This document shows, piece by piece, positions 46,001 through 61,000 of a stretch of DNA of 64,000 nt. Both the position numbers and the translations under genes were made by a program. Origin of the DNA: Chiridota heheva. Lineage: Eukaryota > Echinodermata > Holothuroidea > Apodida > Chiridotidae. The first letter of the stretch is position 1. Every line of letters starts with the position of its first letter. Under the pieces are notes generated by a model. It was not told the DNA's origin. It saw only the letters and a list, made by a program, of their open reading frames with translations, and ran no database searches. The DNA is taken from assembly GCA_020152595.1 (NCBI GenBank), contig JAIGNY010002056.1, positions 736,001 through 800,000 on the forward strand, read 5' to 3'.

Positions 46001-49000
46001 CTAATGGTTTTTAAACCACAAAATCGCAGGACAAAATATGATAGAATACATTAAGATTTTGAGGAATCTGAGGCTATGATATCACAACTAGTCTGATTTT
46101 AGTCGTTTCTACACAAATGATACCAAACTTTAAACTTGAATATTTCCTTAACAAATAAGATTTTTGAATGCTTTCTTCACCAATTTTTTGTTTTGAAGTC
46201 CTCTTTCATATAAGATGGACTTGTTTGACCACTGAAACTAATCCTTTAAATGCAATAAGATTTTTGAATGCTTTCTTTACCATTTTGTTTCTTTTGAAGT
46301 CATCATTCATATAAGATGGACTTCCTTGACCACTGAACTACTGTAATCCTGAGTCCCAACGAGTGTTAACACTTCTATCCTCTAATATTCCTAAGGTGTT
46401 AGTTTTTGCATGTATGTTTTAATTAAAGTACATATAACAGTACTTTCATTGTATTCCACAGATCTGGACCACACAGCAGATGTACAGTGAGTATTGATTT
46501 TTCATTGTGTTACGAGTTATGTACATGTGTGATTTGTAAATTGCACAATATGGAGCTTGCATGGGAAACAGTATTGCACTGCAGATTCGTTAAACTTAGG
46601 TGTGAATACCAACTATACAGACCCCTAGCTGTACTGTTTAAGAGGGGCGGTTCGCCTGCCCCTCTGTGGGCCCGCCCTGCCCCCCTGGGTCCGCCCTGCC
46701 CCTCATGAGAAAAAAAAATATTTAGTATTTTATTTTTTATAACTTAATAATCTTAATTAACCTCATAAATGAAATACCTTACAAAGATGCAGAACACAAA
46801 ATGATAGCATAGTAAGCAGTTGTCCTCTTTAGTTCGTGAATGGTCCTTATCAATCAGAATAGTTTCATTCTAAGGTATAATTATCGCTAAAATCCCTGAC
46901 TTCTTCGCCATGAGATTGAGCCCCTGGACTCCCATGTCAAAAAGACGCAGCGCTTCGCACGCGCATTAATGTGCCCCTCAACAAGTCTTAATGTGCCCCT
47001 CAACAAGTCTTAATGTGCCGCTTAACAAGTCTTAATGTGCCCCTCAACAAGTCTTAATGTGCCCCTCAACAAGTCTTAATGTGCCCCTCAACAATTCTTA
47101 ATGTGCCCCTCAACAAGTCTTAATGTGCCCTTCAACAAGTCTTAATGTGCCCCTCAACAAGTCTTAATGTGCCCCTCAACAAGTCTTAATGTGCCCCTCA
47201 ACAAGTCTTATTGTGCCCCTCAACAAGTCTTAATGTGCCCCTCAACAAGTCTTAATGTGCCCCTCAACAATTCTTAATGTGCCCCTCAACAAGTCTTAAT
47301 GTGCCCCTCAACAATTCTTAATGTGCCCCTCAACAAGTCTTAATGTGCCCCTCAACAAGTCTTAATGTGCCCCTCAACAAGTCTTAATGTGCCCCTCAAC
47401 AAGTCTTAATGTGCCCCTCAACAAGTCTTAATGTGCCCCTCAACAAGTCTTAATGTGCCCCTCAACAAGTCTTAATGTGCCCCTCAACAAGTCTAGCACC
47501 CTGCACCTTTTTAAATCAAGCTACATGTAGGGTCTGCAATATCATAATGTATGGGTTGATCACAGCAGGCCTAGATGCCATATAATTTAAGAGTGAGGTT
47601 GGGGCAGGTGACTGGAGGTGGAACTTGGGTCAGTAGGCAAACGTCATGTTTTTGTACTATTTGTGGATTGTGTGGTATAGGAGAGTGTTGAAAAAATTTA
47701 TTATCTTCTAGAATTCTACAAATTTGAAGAAAAAAAACACCCTTTGCTTTCTGCATGCTCTTTTGTACTGTTACTCTACATGTATGTTCTAATTGCACCC
47801 TAATATATCTTCTTCATTCTTTTCTTTTCAGATTACATTCATGTATCCTTTTTGTGTCAGCTTTTTTTTCAGTGTTCATTGAGTGTTAAGAATAATATCT
47901 TATTGTTTATTCATTGCACACATTTATAATCATTTATGTATCAGGAATGAGGAGGTGTAGCTCACCCCCCCCCCCCCTACCCCTTCCCCGCCCCAAAAAT
48001 ATAATTCTGTAAGAAAAATGGATACCACTTTCAGGCAAATCAGGTAAAGGCATTTGAATGTTTGGGCTTAGGAAGTATCATTCTACAGGGTTGGGGAAGA
48101 ACCTCCCAAAGTTCTAAACTAAATAATTGTACTGGAAGATTATCTTATCTTCAGATTTTGGCTGTTTATCGGGAAGTTGTTTCAAAAATTGTCATCTTGA
48201 GTATTGATCATTTTCTGAAGATTTTTCCATCAATTTTTAAGCAATATTTTTATTTTTTATATTTTTTATTAATTCCCTAATTTTACCTCTCAACTGGGAA
48301 GAAATAATGCAAATGGAAAAGTGATTTAAATTTGTCTGGGGAAGTTTACTTTACCCCACTCCTATCTGTTGCCCCCTTTCCCCATTCCAAATGTATTGTA
48401 CTTAAAACTCATGTACTGTATGCATAATGTCAATAACCTTTGTTTCTGTGGAATAGTTTGCAATCTTTTTTAAATTCAACCGATGGTGTTACTGCGATGG
48501 GTATGCACAGGCACAGCATACATGTATGTTAAGTAGTACTGTCATGACATGGTTCCATTACGTATCGATTTATAGTGGAGAAAAATATCGCAATATATTG
48601 GTACAGTATTTTGCGATACTTTTCAAGAAAACTGACTCACGACACAAATTGCTAATGTAAGGTTCCTTCTTTTATGATGACGCAAGAAAAGATGATTTGC
48701 AGATCAGCAGACAACATGATCGCGAGACTTACGTTCATCATGCATCACACCCATGTTTGGTAATTCAGTCAACGTGACCATGAATCATCGAAGTGAGGGG
48801 CATGTTCTGGGCCAAATTTGTGTTCTTTTTGCCAACTCATCGAACGTGCCAGTGTGGGGTGATGGAGCCACTTTTAATTTTTTTAATTTTTTTTTTTATG
48901 TTTCACGCTATTTTTGCACATTTTTAATGACCTAAGCTTGACTTTTAGATTTAATACCGTAACGTTAGAATTTTAATGTACGAAGTAGCCTAGCCTAGTT

Positions 49001-52000
49001 GCTCGAAAATTTCTTAGTTGAGTATTAGTTTTTGGTATTGTGATATGTCATAAGGAGGCATTTTTCATTTCGTGGGAAAAGAGATATCGAGATCATCGAC
49101 ATGTCATGACAGCACTAACGTTAAGGGTGAATTTTTAGTGCAGGTCTGATAATTGCATAGTTAGATTAGATGTAATATTTAAGTTTTTCTGGCATTTAGT
49201 TCTTGTGTTTTCTCAATCTCCTCCTGTTTTTTTCCTTCTCTACCTCTGGAATTATCTAACCACTCAGGCACAATTTGACCCTGGCTGTCGTAGTGCTGTT
49301 AAGCCCTCATCAAACAAACAAACAATTTAAGTTGATACTTTTGTTGTTGTTATGGAATGATTCTTGGGGGATTACCCCATTATTGGGGTTGTCCCCATCA
49401 GTGAGCTTATTTTACCCAGGGGCTCTAGATGTGCTGCTCAGACAACATTACATTTGAAAATGGTTGTAAGTTGCTCACGCCTCCAAGATTTGTTTAAAAA
49501 AAAATGCATATTGACTTGAATAAATCAGGAATGAAAATCTAGAACAGCTGAAATATGTTCATTCTTTTCCAATTTTGATTGTTTTTGAAAACTTGATGTA
49601 CTCTTATCCAGTAGTTAAATGACCCACTACTGGCCATTTCTTGATGTAGGGCATACTCTTATCCAGTAGTTAAATGACCCATCACTGGTCATTTCTTGAT
49701 GTAGGGCATACTCTTATCCAGTAGTTAAGTGACCCACCACTGGTCATTTCTTGATGTATGGCATACTCTTATCCAGTTGTTAAATGGCCCACCACTGGTC
49801 ATTTCTTAATGTATGGCATACTCTTATCCAGTAGTTAAATGGCTCACCACTGGTCATTTCTTAATGTAGGGCGTACTCTTATCCAGTAGTTAAATGACCC
49901 ACCACTGGTCATTTCGTGATGTAGGGCATACTCTTATCCAGTAGATAAATGACCCACCACTGGTCATTTCTTGATGTAGGGCATACTCTTATCCAGTAGT
50001 TAGATGACCCATCACTGGTCATTTCTTGATGTAGGGCATATTCTTATCCAGTAGTTAAATGACCCATCACTGGTCATTTCTTGATGTAGGGCATATTCTT
50101 ATCCAGTAGTTAAATGACCCATCACTGGTCATTTCTTGATGTATGGCATACTCTTATCCAGTAGTTAAGTGACCCACCACTGGTCATTTTGTGATGTAGG
50201 GCATACTCTTATCAAGTAGTTAAATGACCCATCACTGATCATTTTGTGATGTAGGGCATACTCTTATCCAGTAGTTAAATGACCCATCACTGGTCATTTG
50301 TGATGTAGGGCATACTCTTATCAGTAGTTAAATGACCCACCACTGGTCATTTTTGATGTAGGGCATACTGTGACTCTTATCCAGAAGTTCAATGACCCAC
50401 CACTGGTCATTTGCAGTGATATTGATAATGAAAAATCATTTCCAGATATCAGTATATTCCTTAACGTTAGCACATGCAGGGGGCGACACTTTAAAAGAAT
50501 CCTTTGAACAGGTAAGGGACAGTCATGTATATCACCGGTCAATAAGAGCAATGTCATGGGGTCAGTAAAGTACACAGCAATGTGTATTTGTGTAAGGATG
50601 AGTTCAGTGGTCATTTCAACATCTAGTTTATTTCTTTTGAGCTATTGTGTCATACATCACAATCATGATTTAAGGATTAGCTCAGTGGTCAAACAAGTTT
50701 ATCTTATATGAAAATGAACTTACACAGAAACAAAATGGTGAAGAAGCCACTTTCAATATCTTATTCAAGTTTAAAGCTCTGTCTTATCTGTGTAAAATGA
50801 CTGGTGTAGTAAGTCTACTTAGAAGGTTGGTGCCATCATCCTCACATTCTTAACAATTGCTAATGTATTTTAAAGAAAATGCATTCAACTATTTAATGCC
50901 CCTCATCAGAAAAAAAATGTTTCAGAAATAAATTGATTTAAAGAAATTATTTTATAACTTAATAATCTTGATTAACCTCATAAATGAAATACCTTACATG
51001 GATACAGAATGATAGCATAGTAAGAATTGTCCTGTTTGGCTCATGAATGGTCCTTATCTTTAGAATAGTTTCATTCTGAGGTATGATTATTGCTAAAATC
51101 CCAGAGCTTCACCAGGACTAGCAAATAAAAGCCTTAGGGGTCCTCTGGATCCCACGCCGAAAAGGCGAGGTTCACAACATGCATTAAAGTGCCGTCTCAA
51201 CATGTACCAACCTGCCAATTCTGAAATCAAGATAGGGGACTGCCATATAAATAAAAGGAAGTTCATCTAATCCTCCGCACACCACATGGTTTGCTTCTCC
51301 AATTAAAATCTTTACATTCGCCTATGGCTCTAGAAATGCATAGACCAGGATTCAAACTAAGCTTGATACATGTACCTGTAACTAAACATAATGTCTTGTA
51401 ACAGAACAACCTGCCGAGAAATTTCTCACTAGTTATATTTATTTGTGAAGCACAAAATTTGTATGATTCAAGCACTTACGCAAACAGTTATTAACTGGAA
51501 AATGCAGGCAATGTTTGTGCTCAGCCTATTGTGTCTCCCAAGACAAATTACTTTTCTTCTGGAATACTTGAGCTTACCTTTTAGTGTTATTTGTTAAAAA
51601 TAAATAAACCAAACAATAGGAGAGCTGATCTTATTTAAGTTGTTGTGTATAAAAGAGTTTGGGATCATGAGACCACTTGGCTGTGTTTATACTGCTGGCA
51701 GATTTATATACTTAGTTATGTAGTGCAGAAAGTATTCTGTGGCAGGGGGAAAACGATAATTATTGTAAAAAGGCTCTATCGAGAGGTGGGGGAGGGGGAA
51801 AACTGAACCTGGTAAGATAACCTTCCAGGCATGCTTTTTCTTGGTTAGGAGGTAGAATTTGTTGTTAAAAATGAAGGTGAATTTGGTCAAATGAAGGAAA
51901 ACTCTGGTGAAATTATTGGAAATCTTGTTAAAAATAATGAACATTTTGGTAAGCTTTGGCAATATTTCCCGAAAATGAAGAAAAGTTCCCAAAAATGAAT

Positions 52001-55000
52001 TCAATTTTCAAAAAGTGAAGAAAATTTTCCAAAACAATGCCCGAAAATTGCCTGAAAGCGAAGAAAATTTTCAGAAAATTAAAGGAATTTGGGTGATATT
52101 TAAACTTCCCTGTACATGTACATTTTTAAGTTAATTTCCCTAATATGTACTATAGCATATTTTATACTGATATATTCAGCTACTAACATTTTAAACATCA
52201 ATAAACCAAACCAACTAATGGAATTTTTCCAGGGTGGGGGAAGGGTTGTCCTCCTGACCCCCATTGAATATGCAACTGATATGTAGTAGTCAGTTAGAGC
52301 ATCAGATCAAGAAATTAATATAGAATATTGTGAAGACATGGAGTTAGTGGTGACACTATGTGGGAAGGTAGATTTTCCCCCATTACCACTACTTCCCCCA
52401 TTACCACCACTTTCCCCCTTTGCTCATACCATGAAAATATTACACGGTTAGAATTTGCCAGCCTTATATGGTATTGATATGTAATCTTTCCCCTATCTTA
52501 CATAGCTTTAGTGGCAACAACACTAAGAGGGCGGGGAGTTTACTCCACTTTTCACCCCCCTCATCCCATAAGAGTATTGCTGGGGTGAAATTTGTCTGGA
52601 TTATGGTATTGACATGTACAGTAACCCTTCCCTACCCCCATTTAACACAGCTGCCCTCCTCCTTCCCCACCATCATTATTCTGAAAAATTTAGTGAAAAA
52701 ACCATGCAGGGAACACAGCTGAAAGTACAAAGAAGTAGGGTTTACTCCTAAGAATACAATAAGTTTAGTGGTTCACATACAGGTAATGAAGGGAGGGTGT
52801 GGGGTAGTATTCATGGTATTAATAAGGCCTGACTAAATCAATGTCATATCAGAAACTAAAAACAAGCTATCCAAAATGCTTCCATTCCACCTGAAAGTAA
52901 TTGCTGCTGTCATAATGTGCAGAAAATACAAAGAATTAGGGTTTATACCAAAAAATACGTACGCTCTGGCGTCCAGATGCAGGGGCAATGAAGAGAGGGT
53001 GGGGTGGGGTATTCATGGTATTAATAAGGCCTGATTAAATCAACTTGTCATGTTAGGAACTACACTTATCAGATTTTTCCAAAATGCTTCCACTGATCCC
53101 ATCTGGAAGTAAGCTGATGTCATTCCAACCAACAACAGCATTTTAAAATTATTAACCACCATGGGCAGAACTTCATATTATTTTTCTTTGTTGTTTCCTA
53201 CAGGTTGCCTTAGCAATGTTTGACTACATAACAAATGTTGAATTGGTCGACAAAGTGACCACTGAAGTAGTGGAGGCGGAAGGTAAGGTCATTTCTATGT
53301 TTCACATGTCAAGTGTTTTGAAAGTGACTGGTGGAGAAAGTCTAATAATAATGATAATAATAATATTAATAATAATATTAATAATAATAATAAAGCGCAT
53401 AAATATTACAAACATCTCAATGCGCTGAACAATGAAACAAAAATTAAGATACAGTACACTCGCAGAACAGGAAAATAAAAGGGGGAAAAAATACAAAAAT
53501 TACAATATGAAAGCAATTTTAAAAATGATTTTTGAGCTTGGTTTTGAATTGCGAAAGAGATGAAGCATTATGAATTTCAGTGGGGGTATTGTTCCAAAGA
53601 TGGGGAGCAGCGACGGCAAAAGCTCTATTACCATAAGTACTAGTACGAGAAGGTGGAGTATGAAGGAGATGCAGGGAAGATGAACAAAGTACACAAGATG
53701 GAATATACGGATTGACAAGTTCAGTTGAAAGTACAGTAGGTGCCATTTGATTTAGGGCCTTGTAAGTGAGGACTAGAATGTATACATAATCCTGTGATGA
53801 ACAGGTAGCCAGTGGAAGTTGTAAAGAACTGGTGTGGTGATATTTTTTCTTAGTGAGAGAGATAAGACAAGCTGCGGGATTTTGAATGCGCTGAAGTCTT
53901 GATATGTCTTTAAGTGGTAGGCTAATCAGATGACTTGTTGCTGTCAAGTTGGAAAGTTACAAATGCATGTATCAGCTTTTCTGTTGTGGGTTTGTAAAGG
54001 TATTTTTGAACTTTTCTCAAGTTGAAATATGCAGAACGACGTATAATATTGGTTTGGGGTGTCACTGTTAAGCGGAAGTGAAAGATTGCAACAAGGATGC
54101 GAACAGATTGAGCTGGTGTGTATCACCTGCAGTCAAATGGGAGATCTGGGAGATGTTAGCAAATTTGGAAGTGATAGGTAGTACTCTGTCTTGATGTCAT
54201 TCAACATAAGGTAATTGGCCACCCGGGCCATCCATTTCTTGATGATACAGATACACCCTTCAAGTTTGTTGACTGGATGATCTGCTATTGGGTTTCATGG
54301 TGATATACAGTTGGGAGTCATCAGTGTATATGGCACATGAGAGTCCATAGGCCCTAATGATATCTTCGATCAAAGCAGCATAAACAATGAACATAATTAA
54401 CCTCTCTGAGTTTGATGATTGACAGCTTTTTTCACCAATCACCGCATGAATTTGCCTAGCAACAAAATCTGCATAACTACTGTAAGTGGGGCAAACATCC
54501 TATGTGGTACTGGTACAGTGCAGCTAGCTAGGTGCGCACGCTCATGTAATCAATGCAATTTACTGTACAAAACAAATTTCTGCACAGACAGATTGAGTGA
54601 TGGCAAACTGGTAAACAAAAATTGTGCTTACGGGCCCGCTGCGAGCTTTGTAAATCTGTTTGCTGTTACACTTTGCAAACTGAATTTTGTTTATCCCATT
54701 TGCTAAAAACTTCCAGGAGAAGTGCCATAAATGAATCAAAGCTTGCGGCAGGCTTTGTAACATCTAAATGTCAATGCTGTGGTGTACACAATTGCGGATT
54801 TGAGGTTTGTTTGCCCCCTAATTAGTTACCGCGTTGCTATGGTGGGTGTGGCTAATTTTGTAACTCAGAGATGGTAATTGGTCCAGCAACAGACCTTTGT
54901 GGAATACCTTAATTCATGCAAAGAGATTCAGATCTATCTTTGTTGATTCTGATGACTTGGTTCCTTTCTTCTTCTAATATTGAAGAGTAATGTAACACAC

Positions 55001-58000
55001 ACTTTCCTGAAAATTGTTGTCAGTTTTTTATTGAAAAAGGAAGTTAAATAATCAGACACTTTACCAGTGTTCACACTAAGGTTCATAATTTAAGGGGGAT
55101 TTTCCCCACTTGTCTAACTTTTTGGCGAAGAATTTTTTTAAAAAGGGGGATTTCTTTTGGACAAATTATTTTTCTAAGGACAAAAATGCCCAAATTTGGC
55201 TGAAAATGCTTAAATATGGCTGGAAAATGCCCAAATTTGGCTGGAAAATGCCCACAATTGGCTGGAAAATGCTTAATTGGCTGGAAAATGCCCAAATTTG
55301 GCTGGAAAATGCCCATTTGGCTGGAAAATGCCCATAATTGTCTGGAAAATGCCCAAATTTTTCTGGATAATGCCAAATTTGACCTTTTTGGGGGGTTGCC
55401 GGAATTTCCCCCTCTTTTAGTTATTTTTGAGTGGAATTTTGATCATATGTGCGGGAATCCGCAACACCTTAATGTGAACACTGCACTTTACGCAATCGCT
55501 CTCAACTTCGTACATTTTTGAACCTGCAGATTCTGGAGAGTCAGACTCCATTATGATAATGTGATTGGTATGCATATTGTGAGCAACTGAACGTAACAAA
55601 AATTAAAAAATAATGAGTTAAGAAGGGTTAGTCTTTCCACAAAATATTTCTATACTTTTCAGGGGTAAATAGTGTCTCACATTTTCACCAGTTTTGGAAG
55701 CAGGACTTATTTATTATTTAAATCTCAAGTTGGGAGGAGGAGGGAGGGGCAGGATGAAAGCTTGCCTCTACCCCATTGGTGAAAGTGATTTACGGCCTTG
55801 GATGGAAGTGGGGGACACTGCCCTCCTATGACTATTTGTGCATGCTATTTAACAAGCTGGCTTTGTTCTTTCTCTCAGGAAGTGACCTCAGCTCTCTGCT
55901 CTACCATTTCCTAGACGAGTGGCTCTTTCTCTTCTCCGCAGACCCTTTTTTCATCCCAAGGGTAAGTCTGCCTTATTTATTCAAACTTTTCACGTATCAC
56001 CATTAAATTGGTCTGACCCTCTGTCCCCCACACGCCCATTTTTTCAAATATAATGTTAACAAGGTCCTGTGGACCCACACATTTTGGACATTAAAATTAG
56101 TAGAATCGGTTGGCTAAAGTTTCATGGTAGACTGGTTTTAATCGGCTACTAATGTTTATAAATTACTCGGTTTTATATTTTTCAAAAAACTACCAACTGT
56201 GGTGTAGCGGTTATCATACATGTCAACAGACCACGAAGCCCTGGGTTCAAGCCTGGGTTAGGTAGACACGCCAGTGCACCAGAACTGGTTATCAAGGGCC
56301 GCGGACATTGACTTGGTTGTCGATGATATGTCTGTCGGTACGTCGTACCTGTGTTCTCGTCCGGGTCATATTAAGCGTTTCATGATAGCATTGTTACTAT
56401 CATAACTGAATACGCAGGCGACGACCCCATCATTGTAATTGTGTGTTTACTCATCGTTGTCGTAGTTTTTAAAATCAGAAAAACTGAAAATCCAAAAAGT
56501 TTATATTTTCCTTCCCTAAGAATTTTTTTATTAGGAAATGTACATGTTTTGTTATTGAAAACGTGTTCTATTTACTGTAACTAACTGATATATGATTGTA
56601 TCGTTGTTTGTTGAATGCAAAAGAAATAAAAACGGAAAGCAAATATCTAGTGTATATTGTTTGAAAAACATAAGCCACCACGCAAGTTTTATCCAAACAT
56701 CAATGAAATAATGCAAATAGTTTGTCCATAATAGCATCCCTGGTTGGATTCAACTTCCAAGAAAATGCAACCCTGGGACAAGCCACGAGGTCCAAAACAC
56801 ACTTCACATTTATTCAATGAGAACTGTTCTTTAGATTTGATGAATGAGTAATAAAATACCATATACTGTACATACAAAGACTGAAACATTTACTACATGG
56901 GGGCATCGGTAATTTTAAAACATTATTTCACTGCTTTCTGAACAAAATACTTTTGCTTAAAGGTTTACAATGTCACAAAATAAAATTGATACCAAGCAGA
57001 AAATCAAACACAGAAATGCAAAAATGATTGAAATTTTGCTCTCACAAAATCTTGACAGTCTTTTCAACTGTACCTCCATAACTATAGTTAACCCCTATAG
57101 TATGTGTTAGTTCCGTTTACAAACAACTCAGTAAGGCCCTTAATTCAAGTAGGGACATGTCAACAGCTCCTTAGATCAAGTGCTACCATGGTAACTAGAT
57201 TAAAGATCAAACTTGGGTTAAACATTTTTGTTGATATTTTTGAGGTTTTTTTGAGTGGGAGAATTGCAAGATTCTGCTGGAAAAAAAGCGTTGCTAAAAA
57301 TAGTATGATAGGGCCTGATAATGATCATTGAGGAAGGGAAAAATTGCTACAGAATAATTCATGGACATCGGAATGAAATATCCACTTGTTTTTTGTCACT
57401 TTGTATGAGAACCATTCACGACATGATCGTCAAGAAAAATTACTGTTAATTCACTCAATAATTTGAATTCCATCCCCCGTGACATTTACATGTGTGTATA
57501 ATATATTTCTAAACACTGAGCCTAGTCAAAACTCTTTAAATATGAAAAGAAATACACATTTTGACCTCATTTGCTGGAACTTTCAGCTTTTGAAAAGCCC
57601 TGCCATTCATTGTGTATTACTGTAAGTGCTAGCAATGAACGGTCGCTGTCACGTGTTGCGTGTATTGACGTTTCACATGTTTATCGCTTGGGGGACTAGC
57701 CAAAAATGATTTCATTGGTTCGAAGTGTAGCTGGTTTATATACATTCTTTACGGACGCTCTAGGTAGTAGCTTGTTAAAATACATATATGAATAATATTA
57801 TCGCTATGAATCGTTCGAGAAATGCATGTAGAAAAATAATGTTTAGATAAACGTGTATTTTTTTTGTTGAAGACGATTACTGAATGACTGAAAATATTTT
57901 GTATCACTGCTAAATGTTTGAAACACAATTTATAACCACTCAAACACAAAAATTTATTCTAATTTGATTTAACAACAACCCAGGACCAAATAAAGAACTA

Positions 58001-61000
58001 CAGTAGTACAATGTTGATAGCTTAAATTGCTTGTGGTTTTCAGAATGAAAATATTGACCTGTTTATATATCAGATCGGGTCTGACTGTTTGATGAAATGT
58101 TTCAATGTTCCAATAATCAAAAATCTTCTGAAACAAAGACTACAAAGTGTGTTTACGGAATACAAAGTAAATCGGTTTGATATCAAGCCATGGGTTGTAT
58201 TAATTTTGCTGAAAGCACAGCTTTTGATTTTAATTTTGATGAAGGAAATATGGATTTGGTGGGGAGTGGGGCAATACTGTTCATGCTCAGTAGCTGCCAT
58301 TTTCCTTTTTTGTACATGAGTAAGCTCAAAAGTTACGCTCTTCAAGCAGTCTGACATAACAGACAAATACCATATAAGGCTATAGGGCAGGACCTCGGAG
58401 TAGCTCTTGTGTAATGGCAAATGCACATATGGGCCAATTCAGATTAAAAGTACAGCAATAAAGACGAATGTAGGCCTACTTGAAAAACAGCCTGAGACAT
58501 TCGGAAGATTTTCTTTTTCTTTTCTTCAATTACAAGTATAGTTTTGAATAGGACTTAAATGTTACTGAATTATGTAATCAAATTAGCATAGCATAGCATA
58601 GCAAGGTTTAACGTCTCTAAAACATCCAGTGCTGGACATTATATCAAGACGGCCACGGCCTTAGATAACCAGTTGTGAATTCACTGGTTGCAGACCCACC
58701 GGGATTTGACCCAGGACGTGCGGGTGAGAGGACAAAGCACTAACCACAACACCACAGAGGTCTGTTATTGTTGTGCTGCAATTAGCATGGGGATTTTTCC
58801 CGCATATGTAAATAAAGGACCAATTGTACTGCGTGTCCACAGTTTAATTTTCTACGGTAACCGACCCGGTACAGTGGGATTTGGTTTATGCCTTCAGACA
58901 TAGACTGAGGTAAACTAGGAGTCAAAATTGGCATCATTTGAGGGCAAAATGGATTAATAAAATCACACTTCACGATAACAACATAAAAGTGTATTAATGT
59001 ATTTTATTCACCAATGCATCTATTCTCATTTTCAGCATTATTTACAGAACATACTTGCAATACAATGATAGAACAGTACGGGTAGGGTTAATGCACACGG
59101 GTAGGGTAATGCACTTTGTTGTATTCTGAGTTTTGTTTACCAAAACTTTGAAAATTCTCTGTTTGTCGGTTTAAAGTGGGCATTAATTGTTATGGAAACC
59201 GTCTGGCTTGTTGAGAAAAGCCAAAACGATAACACTTTATTGGACCCCTTATCCATGCCCCTTTTAAAAAAAAAAAAAGTTATCAGGGTCCCACAGACCC
59301 CCACATTTGGACATTGGCATCAATTGTAATGTTTGGACCCCCTATCTACCTCGTCCCCCTCTCCCTCCACACCATGCACATGTGCACACACACACACCTT
59401 TTTTGGTGTTAGGGAGGGCCGGGCATGTTGCAGAAAGTCAAAATCACAAAGAAGGCAGGTTATTTGCTTTTGAAATAAACAGAATTGTCCGGTGTGTGTT
59501 ACCCCAAACAATGGTACAATAGAGGTAGCAGTGAAGTATTATATAGGGAGATTAGGATTTTCCCTTTTTTGATACTGTACTGTTAGTATAACCTTGAATG
59601 TGTATATATACAAGTCAACATTGGCTTTGTTTGTTTAAATTCTATTCAGGACTCACCCTGTAAATAACACATGACTTGTCCTTCTCCTTCAAAATTTGTT
59701 CCAGCAAATCATAGCCACAAACCAAATGCAGCAAATAATGAGACCATTTATGATAATAAGAATATTCACTGAACCATGCAATAAGGACTTCCTCTATTAA
59801 AGTAACATGAAGCAATATCTTTCCTTAGGAGAAATGGTCCGTCAATCATTCACAGTTAATGCACACATCACTTTAGGCAACTATTTTTATCACCAGTTTG
59901 CAAACAAATTTCTTCCACTAAGACACTTAACACGAATGAGTGATTTTAATCACAAAAGAGCCCTGATTACTCCCCACTGGCTTTCTGTAATCTTATACAC
60001 ACAAATAGCCTTGGGCTACTTGGCTGTGGTGTGAATGGGAATGGCAGATTTACAATCATTGTTCAGAGTGGAAACACAATACACTGAACAGAAAGTGGGG
60101 TTGGTAATTGCCATACCTGAGTTTTCAGGATTAACTCAGGTGTCAGGTGCGGGTAGGCTTAAAAGGAACTTTTTGGCATGAACCACACAATAAGAACTTC
60201 ATCCAATAAAATAACCACTCAACCACACAATAAGGACTCCATCCATTAAAATAACCACTCAACCACACAATAAGAACTTTATCCATTAAAGTAATCACTC
60301 AACCACATAATAAGGACTTCATCCATTAAAATAACCCCTAAACCACACAATAAGAACTTTATCCATTAAAGTAATCACTCAACCACACAATAAGACTTCA
60401 TCCATTGCTAATTGATACTCAACACGACATTCACAACAACTCAGGACCAACAGGAGAAGTAGTACAATGGAGCCATTGATAAGGGAAATTTGATCCTAAT
60501 TGCTTATAGTTTTCAAAATGAAGAGGAAAAGTCTGACCTGACCTGCCTTTATATCTGGTAGGGTCTGACTGTATGAAATTTTAAGGAGTATAACAACTAA
60601 TGAGAAAATAATTGAAGAGGATATTTTACTTACATTTGCATATTTGGGTGGATATGATGCAATCACTTTGCAATTTGTATTGTGTAAATTGACAGAATTT
60701 TAAAGACGGAGACAGCATACAATTTTATATTATCAATGTAAAAATCTAATCTAAAGATCTGTATGGACAGGAAGCAACAAGATGATTAGTGAGATAAACA
60801 CCTCACTCAGTAGGCACTACTTGCATACTGAGTGAGACAACGCACAAGATTAAAAACCACTCAGACAACAACAAGTAACATCATCATGAAATGACAACCC
60901 TCCTCAAAACTGACAAAAGTACTTACGAGCTATGATTTTGATTTCAGTAGTGTCTTGAAATTTTAAAGTATCTTTCAAACTAAGTTACAAATAAAATGAT

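Noticed and set aside
47843..47890. Longer archease exon 3 reading past the GTATCC donor
   Set aside because: The extended translation (LFVSAFFS and so on) does not resemble archease, while the 11-nt exon joins perfectly to exon 4.
58070..58426. 118-residue minus-strand ORF
   Set aside because: No family recognised, no splice or start context, and the overlapping plus-strand ORF is equally open; treated as chance.
58590..58789. tRNA gene on the minus strand
   Set aside because: Same reasoning: a tRNA-like head only, with SINE body and 9-bp target duplication.
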